Positions 30,411-41,639 of a stretch of 64,000 nt of DNA are shown here, one piece after another. Within the stretch, counting starts at the first letter, position 1. Every line of letters begins with the position of its first letter. The position numbers and the translations under genes were made by a program. The DNA comes from Salticus scenicus (Eukaryota > Arthropoda > Arachnida > Araneae > Salticidae): the NCBI GenBank assembly GCA_963930645.1, contig OZ005655.1, positions 131,389,626-131,453,625 on the forward strand. Direction: 5' to 3'. The notes beneath the pieces were generated by a model, which saw only the letters and a program-made list of their open reading frames with translations, did not search any database and was not told the origin of the DNA.

Positions 30411-30645
30411 GAACTTTTTACCCGATGAGAAATGATTTTTTAAATTTTCTTTTCTTAAGAATAAAAGTTTGATTTCAGAAGGAATATGTGCATACACCGC
30501 ACGTATATCTTCACACATACAAGTAAAGCGTGCATGGGTTGCGACCCGGTGCGAGTTTTTACCCGATGAAAAATGATTTTTATTTTATTTTCTTAATAAT
30601 AAAAGTGTGAATTGAGAAGGAATATGCGTACACAGCGCATGCATT
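30411..30645 (+). repeat. Two diverged direct repeats (~140 bp apart)
   Basis: TTTTTACCCGATGA(A/G)AAATGAT, followed by TCTTAA(T/G)AATAAAAGT and AGAAGGAATATG, occurs at 30415-30495 and again at 30556-30635. It is immediately upstream of the large tandem array. Confidence 0.65.
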
Positions 30646-30720
30646 ATTAAGATTATGTATACAATAATACAGTAATTTTTATGAAAATTTTTTTAAATGA
30701 CACTTCGTTTTAATCGACAA

Positions 30721-30898
30721 TACAGTCGAACCTCGTTAACGTGAATCTCAAGGGTGGTAACTGATCGCTTCATGTTATCAGTAGTTCATACTATCAGTAA
30801 CTCGAAAACTAATCTTCCTGTTGACAGGGATTGTGGAAACAGTTCACATGAAAAGTAATTCACGTTAAGCGTATTCCCGTTAACGAGGTTCGACTATA
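30721..30898. mobile_element. pogo/Tigger-like MITE in array unit 1
   Basis: 178 bp with TIRs CAGTCGAACCTCGTTAACG and the near-complement CGTTAACGAGGTTCGACTA, flanked by TA. The monomer sequence continues on both sides (…CAA TA | MITE | TA TTCGGTAG…). TA plus a CAGTCGAACCTCG-type terminus suggests pogo/Tigger. Confidence 0.8.
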
Positions 30899-31990
30899 TT
30901 CGGTAGCTTGCAAAAAGGGATTTGAGCCATTAATGAGAATTTTTTTAGTTAAAAGTAGATTTTGTTACTCATTTTTGAAATAAATAACATATAAAAGTTG
31001 TATAAACTATTGAAATTCAGTATTATTGATGAATTTTTAGTTTTTTGTGAAAAAAAGTAAACAGATATTTTACGATATTTATGTTTTGCATAATTTTGAA
31101 CGTTGAGCAATTTTCTTACAAAAATTTATTTACAATATTCATAAAAGGTTTATTTGAAGTATGAATCATTATTGTTTTACCTTATTGAGGTCAAATATGC
31201 AATAATATTGGTATTTCCTTGGAAATTTCTAAAAAATAACACTTGGTTTTCATCGCCAACATTCGGTAGTTTACAAATATTGATTTTTAACCATTACTAA
31301 GAAATATTTTTGATAAAGAGGAATTCTAATGCTCAATTTTGAAATAAATAGTACATAACTGTATTTTCAAGGTCTAAAATTTAGTTTTATTCATGAATTT
31401 TCAGTATACTATCAAAAAATGCAAAACAAACACTTGAAAAATTTTCTGTTTGTAAAAATTTGTAATGCTGAGCAAATTATTTGTTAACATATGGTAAAAA
31501 TGTTCATATAGGCATAATTGAAGTGTAATTCATGATTATTTTGCCTTATTCAGATGAAATATAGAATAACGAAGGGATTTTCATGGAAATTTTAAAAAAT
31601 AACACTTAATTTTCATCGTCTTTATTCGCTTCGTCCCAGAAATTAATTTAAGCCATTAGTAAGAAATCTTTTAGTTAAAAATGGACTTTGTTATTCACCT
31701 TTGAAGTAAAAATAACATGTACAAGTTTTATAAACAACTGAACTTAGTTTTATTGCTGAATTTTCAGTATTTTGTGAAAAAAAAGTGAACAGATATTTTA
31801 CGATTTTTATGTTTTGCACAATTTTGAATGTTGATCAAATTTCTTGTAAAAATATATTTAAAATATTCATAAATGGTTTAATTGAAGTATAAATCATGAT
31901 TGCTCTTTGCCTCATTAAGATTACGTATGCAATATAATACAGTAATTTTCATGGAAATTTTAAAAACTGACACTTCGTTTTTATCATCAA

Positions 31991-32168
31991 TATTGTCGAA
32001 CCTCGTTAGCATGAATCTCAAGGGTGGTAACAGATCTCTTCATGTTACCAGTAGTTAATACTATCAGTAACTCGAAAACTAATCTTCCTGTTGACAGGGA
32101 TTGTGGAAACAGTTCACGTTAAAAGTAATTCACGTTAAGCGTGTTCACGTTAACGAGGTTCGACTGTA
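31991..32168. mobile_element. Same MITE, array unit 2
   Basis: Amplified with the unit. The left terminus has changed from CAGTCGAACC to TTGTCGAACC; the right terminus GGTTCGACTG is intact. Confidence 0.8.
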
Positions 32169-33260
32169 TTCGGTAGCTTGCAAAAAAGGATTTGAGCCAT
32201 TAGTGAGAATTTTTTTAGTTAAAAATAGATTTTGTTACTTATTTTTGAAATAAATAACATATAAAAGTTGTATGAACTATTCAAATTCAGTATTATTGAT
32301 GAATTTTTAGTTTTTTGTGAAAAAAAGTAAACAGATATTTTACGATATTTATGTTTTGCATAATTTTTAACGTTGAGCAATTTTCTTGCAAAAATTTATT
32401 TACAATATTCATAAAAGGTTTATTTGAAGTATGAATCATTATTGTTTTACCTTATCAAGGTCAAATATGCAATAATATTGGTATTTCCTTGGAAATTTCT
32501 AAAAAATAACACTTGGTTTTCATCGCCAACATTCGGTAGTTTACAAATATTGATTTTTAACCATTACTAAGAAATATTTTTGATAAAGAGAAATTCTAAT
32601 GCTCAATTTTGAAATAAATAGTACATAACTGTATTTTCAAGGTCTAAAATTTAGTTTTATTCATGAATTTTCAGTATACTTTCAAAAAATGCAAAACAAA
32701 CACTTGAAAAATTTTCTGTTTGTAAAAATTTGTAATGCTGAGCAAATTATTTGTTAACATATGGTAAAAATGTTCATATAGGCATAATTGAAGTGTAATT
32801 CATGATTATTTTGCCTTATTCAGATGAAATATAGAATAACGAAGGGATTTTCATGGAAATTTTAAAAAATAACACTTAATTTTCATCGTCTTTATTCGCT
32901 CCGTCCCAGAAATTAATTTAAGCCATTAGTAAGAAATCTTTTAGTTAAAAATGGACTTTGTTATTCACCTTTGAAGTAAAAATAACATGTACAAGTTTTA
33001 TAAACAACTGAACTTAGTTTTATTGCTGAATTTTCAGTATTTTGTGAAAAAAAAGTGAACAGATATTTTACGATTTTTATGTTTTGCACAATTTTGAATG
33101 TTGATCAAATTTCTTGTAAAAATATATTTAAAATATTCATAAATGGTTTAATTGAAGTATAAATCATGATTGCTCTTTGCCTCATTAAGATTACGTATGC
33201 AATATAATACAGTAATTTTCATGGAAATTTTAAAAACTGACACTTCGTTTTTATCATCAA

Positions 33261-33438
33261 TATTGTCGAACCTCGTTAGCATGAATCTCAAGGGTGGTAA
33301 CAGATCTCTTCATGTAACCAGTAGTTAATACTATCAGTAACTCGAAAACTAATCTTCCTGTTGACAGGGATTGTGGAAACAGTTCACGTTAAAAGTAATT
33401 CACGTTAAGCGTGTTCACGTTAACGAGGTTCGACTGTA
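33261..33438. mobile_element. Same MITE, array unit 3
   Basis: Virtually identical to unit 2, with the same altered left terminus. Confidence 0.8.
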
Positions 33439-34530
33439 TTCGGTAGCTTGCAAAAAAGGATTTGAGCCATTAGTGAGAATTTTTTTAGTTAAAAATAGAT
33501 TTTGTTACTTATTTTTGAAATAAATAACATATAAAAGTTGTATGAACTATTCAAATTCAGTATTATTGATGAATTTTTAGTTTTTTGTGAAAAAAAGTAA
33601 ACAGATATTTTACGATATTTATGTTTTGCATAATTTTTAACGTTGAGCAATTTTCTTGCAAAAATTTATTTACAATATTCATAAAAGGTTTATTTGAAGT
33701 ATGAATCATTATTGTTTTACCTTATCGAGGTCAAATATGCAATAATATTGGTATTTCCTTGGAAATTTCTAAAAAATAACACTTGGTTTTCATCGCCAAC
33801 ATTCGGTAGTTTACAAATATTGACTTTTAACCATTACTAAGAAATATTTTTGATAAAGAGGAATTCTAATGCTCAATTTTGAAATAAATAGTACATAACT
33901 GTATTTTCAAGGTCTAAAATTTAGTTTTATTCATGAATTTTCAGTATACTTTCAAAAAATGCAAAACAAACACTTGAAAAATTTTCTGTTTGTAAAAATT
34001 TGTAATGCTGAGCAAATTATTTGTTAACATATGGTAAAAATGTTCATATAGGCATAATTGAAGTGTAATTCATGATTTTTTTGCCTTATTCAGATGAAAT
34101 ATAGAATAACGAAGGGATTTTCATGGAAATTTAAAAAAATAACACTTAATTTTCATCGTCTTTATTCGCTCCGTCCCAGAAATTAATTTAAGCCATTAGT
34201 AAGAAATCTTTTAGTTAAAAATGGACTTTGTTATTCACTTTTGAAGTAAAAATAACATGTACAAGTTTTATAAACAACTGAACTTAGTTTTATTGCTGAA
34301 TTTTCAGTATTTTGTGAAAAAAAAGTGAACAGATATTTTACGATTTTTATGTTTTGCACAATTTTGAATGTTGATCAAATTTCTTGTAAAAATATATTTA
34401 AAATATTCATAAATGGTTTAATTGAAGTATAAATCATGATTGCTCTTTGCCTCATTAAGATTACGTATGCAATATAATACAGTAATTTTCATGGAAATTT
34501 AAAAAACTGACACTTCGTTTTCATCGTCAA

Positions 34531-34708
34531 TATTGTCGAACCTCGTTAACATGAATCTCAAGGGTGGTAACAGATCTCTTCATGTTACCAGTAGTTAATA
34601 CTCTCAGTAACTCGAAAACTAATCTTCCTGTTGACAGGGATTGTGGAAACAGTTCACGTTAAAAGTAATTCATGTTAAGCGTGTTCACGTTAACGAGGTT
34701 CGACTGTA
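34531..34708. mobile_element. Same MITE, array unit 4
   Basis: Same position within the unit and the same altered left terminus; a few private substitutions. Confidence 0.8.
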
Positions 34709-35689
34709 TTCGGTAGCTTGCAAAAATGGATTTGAGCCATTAGTGAGAATTTTTTTAGTTAAAAATAGATTTTGTTACTTATTTTTGAAATAAATAACAT
34801 ATAAAAGTTGTATGAACTATTCAAATTCAGTATTATTGATGAATTTTTAGTTTTTTGTGAAAAAAAGTAAACAGATATTTTACGATATTTATGTTTTGCA
34901 TAATTTTTAACGTTGAGCAATTTTCTTGCAAAAATTTATTTACAATATTCATAAAAGGTTTATTTGAAGTATGAATCATTATTGTTTTACCTTATCGAGG
35001 TCAAATATGCAATAATATTGGTATTTCCTTCGAAATTTCTAAAAAATAACACTTGGTTTTCATCGCCAACATTCGGTAGTTTACAAATATTGATTTTTAA
35101 CCATTACTAAGAAATATTTTTGATAAAGAGGAATTCTAATGCTCAATTTTGAAATAAATAGTACATAACTGTATTTTCAAGGTCTAAAATTTAGTTTTAT
35201 TCATGAATTTTCAGTATACTTTCAAAAAATGCAAAACAAACACTTGAAAAATTTTCTGTTTGTAAAAATTTGTAATGTTGAGCAAATTATTTGTTAACAT
35301 ATGGTAAAAATGTTCATATAGGCATAATTGAAGTGTAATTCATGATTATTTTGCCTTATTCAGATGAAATATAGAATAACAAAGGGATTTTCATGGAAAT
35401 TTAAAAAAATAACACTTAATTTTCTTCGTCTTTATTCGCTCCGTACCAGAAATTAATTTAAGCCATTAGTAAGAAATATTTTAGTTAAAAATGGACTTTG
35501 TTATTTACTTTTGAAGTAAAAATAACATGTACAAGTTTTAGAAACAACTGAACTTAGTTTTATTGCTGAATTTTCAGTATTTTGTGAAAAAAAAGTGAAC
35601 AGATATTTTACGATTTTTATGTTTTGCACAATTTTGAATGTTGATCAAATTTCTTGTAAAAATAAATTAAAAATATTCATAAATGGTTT

Positions 35690-36372
35690 AATTGAAGTAT
35701 AAACCATGATTGCTCTTTGCCTCATTAAGATTACGTATGCAATAATACAGTAAATTTCATGGAAGTTTTAAAAAATGACACTTTGTAATTACACTTCTAA
35801 TACAGGGGTTTTCATAGGAATTTCAAATGAAATTTACTTACACAACACATAAACACAAAATATTTTTTAAAAAATGAAATCGAGCAACGATGAATCCCAT
35901 TTTAGCTACCGCTGGTTAATTGAAGTATAAATCATTATTGCTCTTTGCCTCATTAAGATTACGTATGCAATAACACAGTAAATTTCATGGAAGTTTTAAA
36001 AAATGACACTTTGTAATTACACTTCTAATACAGGGGTTTTCATAGAAATTTCAAATGAAATTTACTTACACAACACATAAACACAAAATATTTTTTAAAA
36101 AATGAAATCGAGCAACAACGAATCCCATTTTAGCTACCGCTGGTTAATTGAAGTATAAATCATTATTGCTCTTTGCCTCATTAAGATTACGTATGCAATA
36201 ACACAGTAAATTTCATGGAAGTTTTAAAAAATGACACTTTGTAACTACACTTCTAATACAGGGGCTTTCATAGGAATTTCAAATGAAATTTACTTACACA
36301 ACACATAAACACAAAATATTTTTTAAAAAATGAAATCGAGCAACAACGATCGCCATTTTAGCTACCGCTAGT
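35690..36372 (+). repeat. Three 228-bp tandem units at the array edge
   Basis: TGCTCTTTGCCTCATTAAG recurs at 35711, 35939 and 36167, a period of 228 bp. Each unit starts like the third monomer of the 1270-bp unit and then diverges to CACTTCTAATACAGGGG and GAAATCGAGCAACRA...TTTTAGCTACCGCT. No MITE is present. Confidence 0.9.
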
Positions 36373-36380
36373 GCTAGCAC

Positions 36381-36410
36381 GCCGGCGTCTTTTTACTCCG
36401 TGACGCCGGC
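36381..36410. other. GC-rich hairpin at the array boundary
   Basis: GCCGGCGTC and GACGCCGGC form a perfect 9-bp stem with a 12-nt loop, in otherwise AT-rich DNA. Confidence 0.6.
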
Positions 36411-37140
36411 TGAATATAGTAAACAAACATTTTTTATTTTTACCTGGTCACATCTTCGAGTTGAGTTGTAATTCTCTAAACTTGAATGAATTCCATTGCA
36501 GGAAGTAAAACGTATGGTCGTTGTTTTATATTTATCTAAATTTTAATAAAAGCAAAGAAATGGATTATCATTATTCACACACGCACACCACACTCCATGC
36601 ACAAACACGCGTACGTACTAAAAGCTGTATGATTCAAAATGCCCACAAAAGTTCTACAAATATTTTTCAGATTTAATTTTAACTTTTTGCTTAACCTAAA
36701 ATAATAAAAGTGTTCGTGTTAAAACTTAAAAAAATCTGAAGTTCTTTTAATGATGAAACAAAATCTTTATAATGCCTATAAAACGTCGTAAAAAAATCTG
36801 TGGTTATTTTGGTGATAAATCTAAATCTGAAAAATTTATTCAGATATTTTTAATATATCTGTAGAAAGTCGAAATTTTTTAAGATTATCTCAAGATATTT
36901 TTTAGTGGGGTTTTAATACATATTGTTTTTACCCAATAATTTACATTTTAAGCTTAAAATGTATTAGATTGTGTTATTATATTCCTTATTGTTATGTACC
37001 AAATTGAAGGATAAATTCTGTGATTTTTTTTTAACAGAAAATGTTAATTTATTTATTTTAAAACAGTTTTATAAATTGCATTGTAATTACTATTTTAGCA
37101 CTAAATCAGATTTATCATTTCAATGTAGTCATATATTACG
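36411..37140. other. AT-rich intergenic DNA
   Basis: No gene or repeat recognised. The frame at 36971-37261 runs through a poly-T tract into family D and is not a gene. Confidence 0.4.
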
Positions 37141-37167
37141 GTTTTTTTTTTTTTTTTTTTTTTTTTT

Positions 37168-38288
37168 AGTTCCCCATCATACTATAGGTATGGGGAACTT
37201 AGGTAATCGTGAAAAGTTTCAACCTCGGTTTTTTTACTTTTTTACACGTTTTCAGGTGTGAGGAATCCGAAAATGACAACATTTGTATGGTGTCTGTAAG
37301 TGTGTTAGTCCGTTAGTTTGTTAGTCTGTGTACACGATATCTCAAGAACAAATTGTCGCAGAGAGGTCAAATCAGTTTTGAAATATTACTTTCGACACTG
37401 GCAAGAACCCTATTCATTTGCAACATTCGAATTGAAAAACTTATTAAGTTATTAGATATTTACGATTTGCTTAACATGGGAGAATAGGACAAAAATTCAC
37501 TTAAACGTGCATTAAATGGAAACTTTTTACTGTAAAAATGTCAGACCAGTTTTAAAATATCAGTTTTGATGCTGGAATGAACATCAGTAACTATAAATAT
37601 GCTACTTTAAAAATTTCACAAGTTATTGGAAATTTACGATTTTCGTAACATGGCAGTATAGGGCAAAATTTCACATAAACGTCAATTTTGAGAGATATTT
37701 TCATCGTAAAGATGTCAGACTACTTTTGAAATATTATTTAGGACACTGGCATGAAAATTAATGACTATGGTTTTTCCAATTTAAAAAATTCGTAAGTTCT
37801 TTGGAATTTACGATTTACTTAACATGTCAGAATAAGGCAAAATTGAGCATAAACTCCCATTTTGAGGATCATAAATACATTAGACAACTTCAAAATTACA
37901 TTTATGATATTTGTTTGAACATGATTGAATACAAATATTCTTATAGGAAAATTTCGTAAATTATTCGTAATTTACGATTTTACCAACATAGCGAAATTGT
38001 AAATTTTTCATATAAATATGAATTTTGAGAATTATTGCATTGGAAATAGTAGCTTGGAAACTAAACAACGGAATTGACCCTGATAAAATAAATTAATAGT
38101 TTAGAATAAGATAAATATATTGAAGTGAATGGTGGATAGCCTATTAGGCGGGGATTTCATTCTGTTATTGTATGAAGGTTTGGTGAAATTCATTTCTTTT
38201 AACATCATTATAATATGTCTCGCACTAGAAATTTATGAGAACATAAATATGATGGGGAACTGAGCAGAGTCCACCTATGCACACTAGT
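37168..38288 (+). mobile_element. Family D non-coding repeat, copy 1 (~1.1 kb)
   Basis: It starts with the hairpin GTTCCCCAT-12 nt-ATGGGGAAC, then TTTACACGTTTTCAGGTGTGAG, a GT-rich tract, and tandem blocks of ~140-170 bp with 'AARTTTACGATTT(A/T)CTTAACAT' text. It ends ATGATGGGGAACTGAGCAGAGTCC...CACACTAGT followed by T-run. AGTTCCCCATCAT and ATGATGGGGAACT are terminal inverted repeats. A reversed copy is at 51205-51900. Confidence 0.7.
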
Positions 38289-38466
38289 TTTTTTTTTTTT
38301 TTTTAATCAGATAATTTTTTAAATATGTTACAGGAAACTAAAAAAAATAATAATAATGCATCTACAGATCACGGGCCTCAACACATTTTATTTCTCTGTT
38401 AAATATGAGTTATTTTAGTCAAAATAATATCGCTTATTTTCCAGCGCATAATATATATAGTAAAAA

Positions 38467-39221
38467 CCCTGATAAACTACTACGTCAGAAACGCCAAAGA
38501 AAAATATTTGAGATGCATACAGCTGTTTCGGTAGCCTTAAGCGTACCGCCTTCAGTGAAAAAAGAATTCTGAATCTGGAGAAGTGCTCGTATATATAGGA
38601 GAGGGACCGAATTCAGTTCAACCAATAGGATTACGGGAAAGGTGGGGAGTGTGGCCAATAGGAAATTGGGAATATTAGCTGTGTAAACAGTAGATAAATT
38701 AAGAAAATGTGGACTGAATGTAAAATATCCAACAATCAGACAAATAGGGGACAGCGAAATCACAATTTACAAGGTTTTTAAAAAATTTCTAAATATGAAA
38801 AGCTTCAAAGAAATCGAGTTCATGAAAGGAATTAGGTCTGCAAATTACTTTAGCTGAATTAAATTTAAAATTATGATTTTCCTCCCAGCAATGTTTAGAA
38901 AAAGCCGATTTATTGGTTTCTTGTTTGCGGACGTAATTCATATGTTCTTTTAGACGAAATTTAAGACTGTGTTTAGTTTGGTCAATATATGATAAACCAC
39001 ACTGACAGGAAATACTATAAATGCCCCAAGAATTATGCATATCATTGGGATCTTTTAACTGAGAAAAGGTGTGTTGGAAGGCGAAAATATTATTTTAAAA
39101 TCATATTGTTTGAGAATTTTAGCTATGGTTTGACTGGATTTAGGAAAATAGGGTAAAACAATACTGATATTGGAAGAGACTGATTTAGTAGACGAAATAC
39201 GAGGGAGTTGTAATTTTTAGC
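38467..39221 (-). mobile_element. Penelope-like element fragment, minus arm of a head-to-head pair
   Basis: Encodes a GIY-YIG endonuclease (see 38789-39219) followed by a 3' tail containing AGCTGTTTCGGTAGCCTTA. It is a mirror of 39222-39795, so the two form a ~1.3 kb palindrome. Confidence 0.75.
38789..39219 (-). pseudogene. Penelope-like GIY-YIG endonuclease domain (minus copy)
   Basis: From 39040 the frame reads MHNSWGIYSISCQCGLSYID, i.e. GIY, a CxC pair and YI(D), followed by an Arg/Lys-rich helix (RLKEH) and the ISKHCWEENH-type segment. This is the C-terminal GIY-YIG module of Penelope-like retroelements, which nicks DNA to prime insertion. Just upstream, another frame gives LPYFPKSSQTIAKILKQYDF, the linker usual between RT and endonuclease. 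A frameshift separates the two, and no RT core is present. The second motif has Asp in place of Gly (YID for YIG). Confidence 0.75.
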
Positions 39222-39795
39222 TATCTAAAATTTACAACTTGGGGCATTTATAGTATTTCCTGTCAGTGTGATTTATCATATATTGACCAAACTAAACGCA
39301 GTCTTAAATTTCGTCTAAAAGAACATATCAATTACGTCCGCAAACAAGAAACCAATAAATCGGCTATTTCTAAGCATTGCTGGGAGGAAAATTATAATTT
39401 TAAATTTAATTCAGCAAAAATAATTTACAGACCTAAATCCATTCATGAACTCGATTTCTTTAAAGCTTTTCATATTTATAAAATTTTTAAAAACCTTGTA
39501 AATTGTGATTTCGCTTTTCCCTATTTATCTGATTGTTGGAAATTTTACATTCAGTGCACATTTTCTTAATATTTCTACTGTTTACACAGCTAACATTCCT
39601 AAATTCCTATTGGCCACACTCACCACTTTTCCCGTAATCCTATTGGTTGAACTAAATTCGATCCCTCTACTATATATACGAGCACTTCTCCAGATTCAGA
39701 ATTCTTTTTGCACTGAAGACGTTACGCTTAAGGCTACCGAAACAGCTGTATGCATCTCAAATATTTTTCTTTGGCGTTTCTGACGTAATAGTTTG
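39222..39795 (+). pseudogene. Penelope-like GIY-YIG fragment and 3' tail (plus copy)
   Basis: Starting near 39240 the plus strand gives GIYSISCQCDLSYIDQTKRS and continues through HCWEENYNFKFNSAKIIYRP to ELDFFKAFHI. The 3' untranslated tail with the AGCTGTTTCGGTAGCC-type segment follows (complement at 39735-39755). It is truncated at its 5' side where it meets the minus copy near 39221. The near-identical 92-codon frames at 38485-38763 and 39505-39783 lie in these tails and are probably not proteins. Confidence 0.75.
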
Positions 39796-40439
39796 TTCGA
39801 GTTTTTAATATTCCAACGCCAAGTCTCCTGTTATTATATATAAAATAGCTCTGAATAATAATTAAAGAAAAAAAAAACAGGATATAAAAAAAACTGGCCG
39901 CCTTCTTTTTTAAATACACGCTCTTCTCAAAAATTACGTAGCATGTGCTAACTTTTGAGACACCCTTAGCCTCAAAATGATTGGACATGTTCTCATTTTT
40001 CAGAAACCCTCTATTCAAAAATGATTAAAATATCATATGACATGCTCATGTGCTGCCACCTGTTGTTCCTGAAGGGAGATGTTGTGGTTACGTGATATTT
40101 GCATCCAAGATGTAGACTTATGTGGTAATAGCTGAGATAGGAAAAAGGAATTACTGAACTGTGGCCAAGAGCTTTTAAATTAATCAACAACCAGGCACAT
40201 TTACTCATCACTAAGTTCTCACATTATATTCTCCGTAAGATGAACCAGCACATACAAATGGAATCGTTAAATCATTTTGCTGCCACACGCAGTAAATAAT
40301 TTTTTATTTTGAGGAAGTGGCATTGTTCGAAAAAATCATTAAACACCCTACATTAATAATGAAACCTACATTAATAATGTAACATTGATCAATAAATCAA
40401 TAATGGATTGTACTTAAAATTAATACATATATACATATG
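39796..40439. other. Intergenic DNA
   Basis: No gene is recognised. The frames at 39734 and 40011 (minus) have no family features. Confidence 0.4.
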
Positions 40440-40568
40440 TACAGTCGATAACAAAAGTGTCCGAACACTAGCAAAAATTCCAATATAAAAAAAGTAGAAT
40501 TAATACTGTTTTGTTATGTCGAATCATGTTCTTAGACTCGGACACTTTAGTTACCGTTACCGACTGTA
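40440..40568. mobile_element. Shortened copy of the CAGTCGGTAAC MITE
   Basis: TA-CAGTCGATAACAAAAGT at the left and ACCGACTG-TA at the right, with the inner segment ATGTCGAATCATGTTCTTAG shared with 4137-4349. Most of the right arm is missing, so only half of the palindrome remains. Confidence 0.8.
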
Positions 40569-41040
40569 TGTATAATGTTGAGAATTGTAAATCATTATAA
40601 AATTTATATATTTGATATTTATGTCACTGTGGGTTTTTTAAAATTCGGTATTTGAAAATGATAACACAATAATATTCAATTCAAAATTACTTGGGGAAAA
40701 TAAATAGGTACTTTTTCCCATTTTCAAGCATATATTTTTTAACTGTGATTGCTTACATAGCAGTTAATTTTTATTCAGTGATTATTCTATTTATAAAACT
40801 AACTTGTTTAATATTGATAGACGAGTCCTTTAAACTAACGCAGCGTTCAATCTGGCACTTTTTTAAGAAGATGTGGAAGAATTGGAAGAACTTTGAGATG
40901 CTGCATATTAATATGTGATGCGCTTTCAGTTCGAATTTCAACCTGCTATAGTCATTTATTTGTCGGTAGTGAATTTTTGCATTAAACAGTTTTCTCTAGT
41001 GCATTTAAAAAATAACTAACTACAATTTCGAGTAAAGCTC
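40569..41040. other. AT-rich DNA upstream of a mariner relic
   Basis: No supported feature. The frame at 40691-40918 is low complexity. Confidence 0.35.
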
Positions 41041-41042
41041 TG

Positions 41043-41600
41043 CTATCAAATTTTGCTTTAAGCTTGGACACAGTGTAACGGAAACTTTTGCGGAACTTCA
41101 GCAGATCTACGGCAACATTCTTTTATCAGAAGTGCGGGCATTTTTCAGAAAAAAAGTTAATAATGCTTCGAAAATATGATTCACTTTCAAAATCCTATGA
41201 AAATATCCACATATTGTGATATCAGTTGAGAGTCAGAATGATAAGAGAAGAACTGAATTTGTATCGTTTTACCATTCATCAACAACTGGGTGTTGCATCA
41301 TGACAATATTACACAGCATTTTCAATAAAAATATTTTCGGCAGTAAAAATATTTCTGTGGTTTACTAGCCTCCCTATTCACCCAAATTGGGTCCTTGTGT
41401 CATTTTCTTTCCTATCGACATTGAAAAATTTCTTCAAGAGGTACCGTTTTGGTCCACTCGAAAAATTAAAAAGGTTGTAAACGACCAGCTGAAGCATATT
41501 CCAAAATCTGGCTTCTAGCACTGCTATTTCTAATAAAAGAACCGTCTCCTGCGCTGTGTGTGGAGTCTTTAGGAGAGTATTTTCAGATAGACAGTACTGA
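41043..41600 (+). pseudogene. Mariner transposase relic
   Basis: The N-terminal part reads IKFCFKLGHSVTETFAELQQ, the helix-turn-helix start of mariner transposases. Much of the middle is deleted. The C-terminal part has HHDN (about 41300), then PPYSPKLGPC (about 41375) and KIKKVVNDQLKHIPKSGF (about 41460-41516). The third catalytic Asp of the usual PPYSPDLAPCD box is Lys here. Stops and frameshifts occur throughout, so it is dead. The terminal repeats were not located. Confidence 0.75.
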
Positions 41601-41639
41601 ATTATAATTTCCTTCTAATAAAAAATTATTTTTCAAATC

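Larger units (their letters stand above)
30646..35730 (+). repeat. Higher-order tandem array: four units of 1270 bp
   Basis: Landmarks recur at exactly 1270-bp steps: the TCGAACCTCGTTA segment at 30725, 31995, 33265 and 34535, and CTCATTAAGA at 31911, 33181, 34451 and 35721. Units 2-4 are almost identical; unit 1 differs slightly more. Each unit contains three related monomers of about 363 bp, with landmarks near 31155, 31519 and 31880 in unit 1: 'TGAAGTRTAAATCATGATT', 'GGAAATTTTAAAAA', 'TTTTCATCGYC'. One monomer carries a MITE. No open frame of note exists. It looks like satellite DNA organised as a higher-order repeat. Confidence 0.9.

Noticed and set aside
36381..36410. Helitron 3' hairpin or a terminator
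   Set aside because: No CTRR follows at the right distance on either strand, and a bacterial-type terminator makes no sense here.
38485..39783. Two 92-codon frames of almost identical protein on opposite strands, looking like a duplicated gene
   Set aside because: Both lie in the 3' tails of the head-to-head Penelope-like fragments; the identity follows from the palindrome and no domain is recognised.
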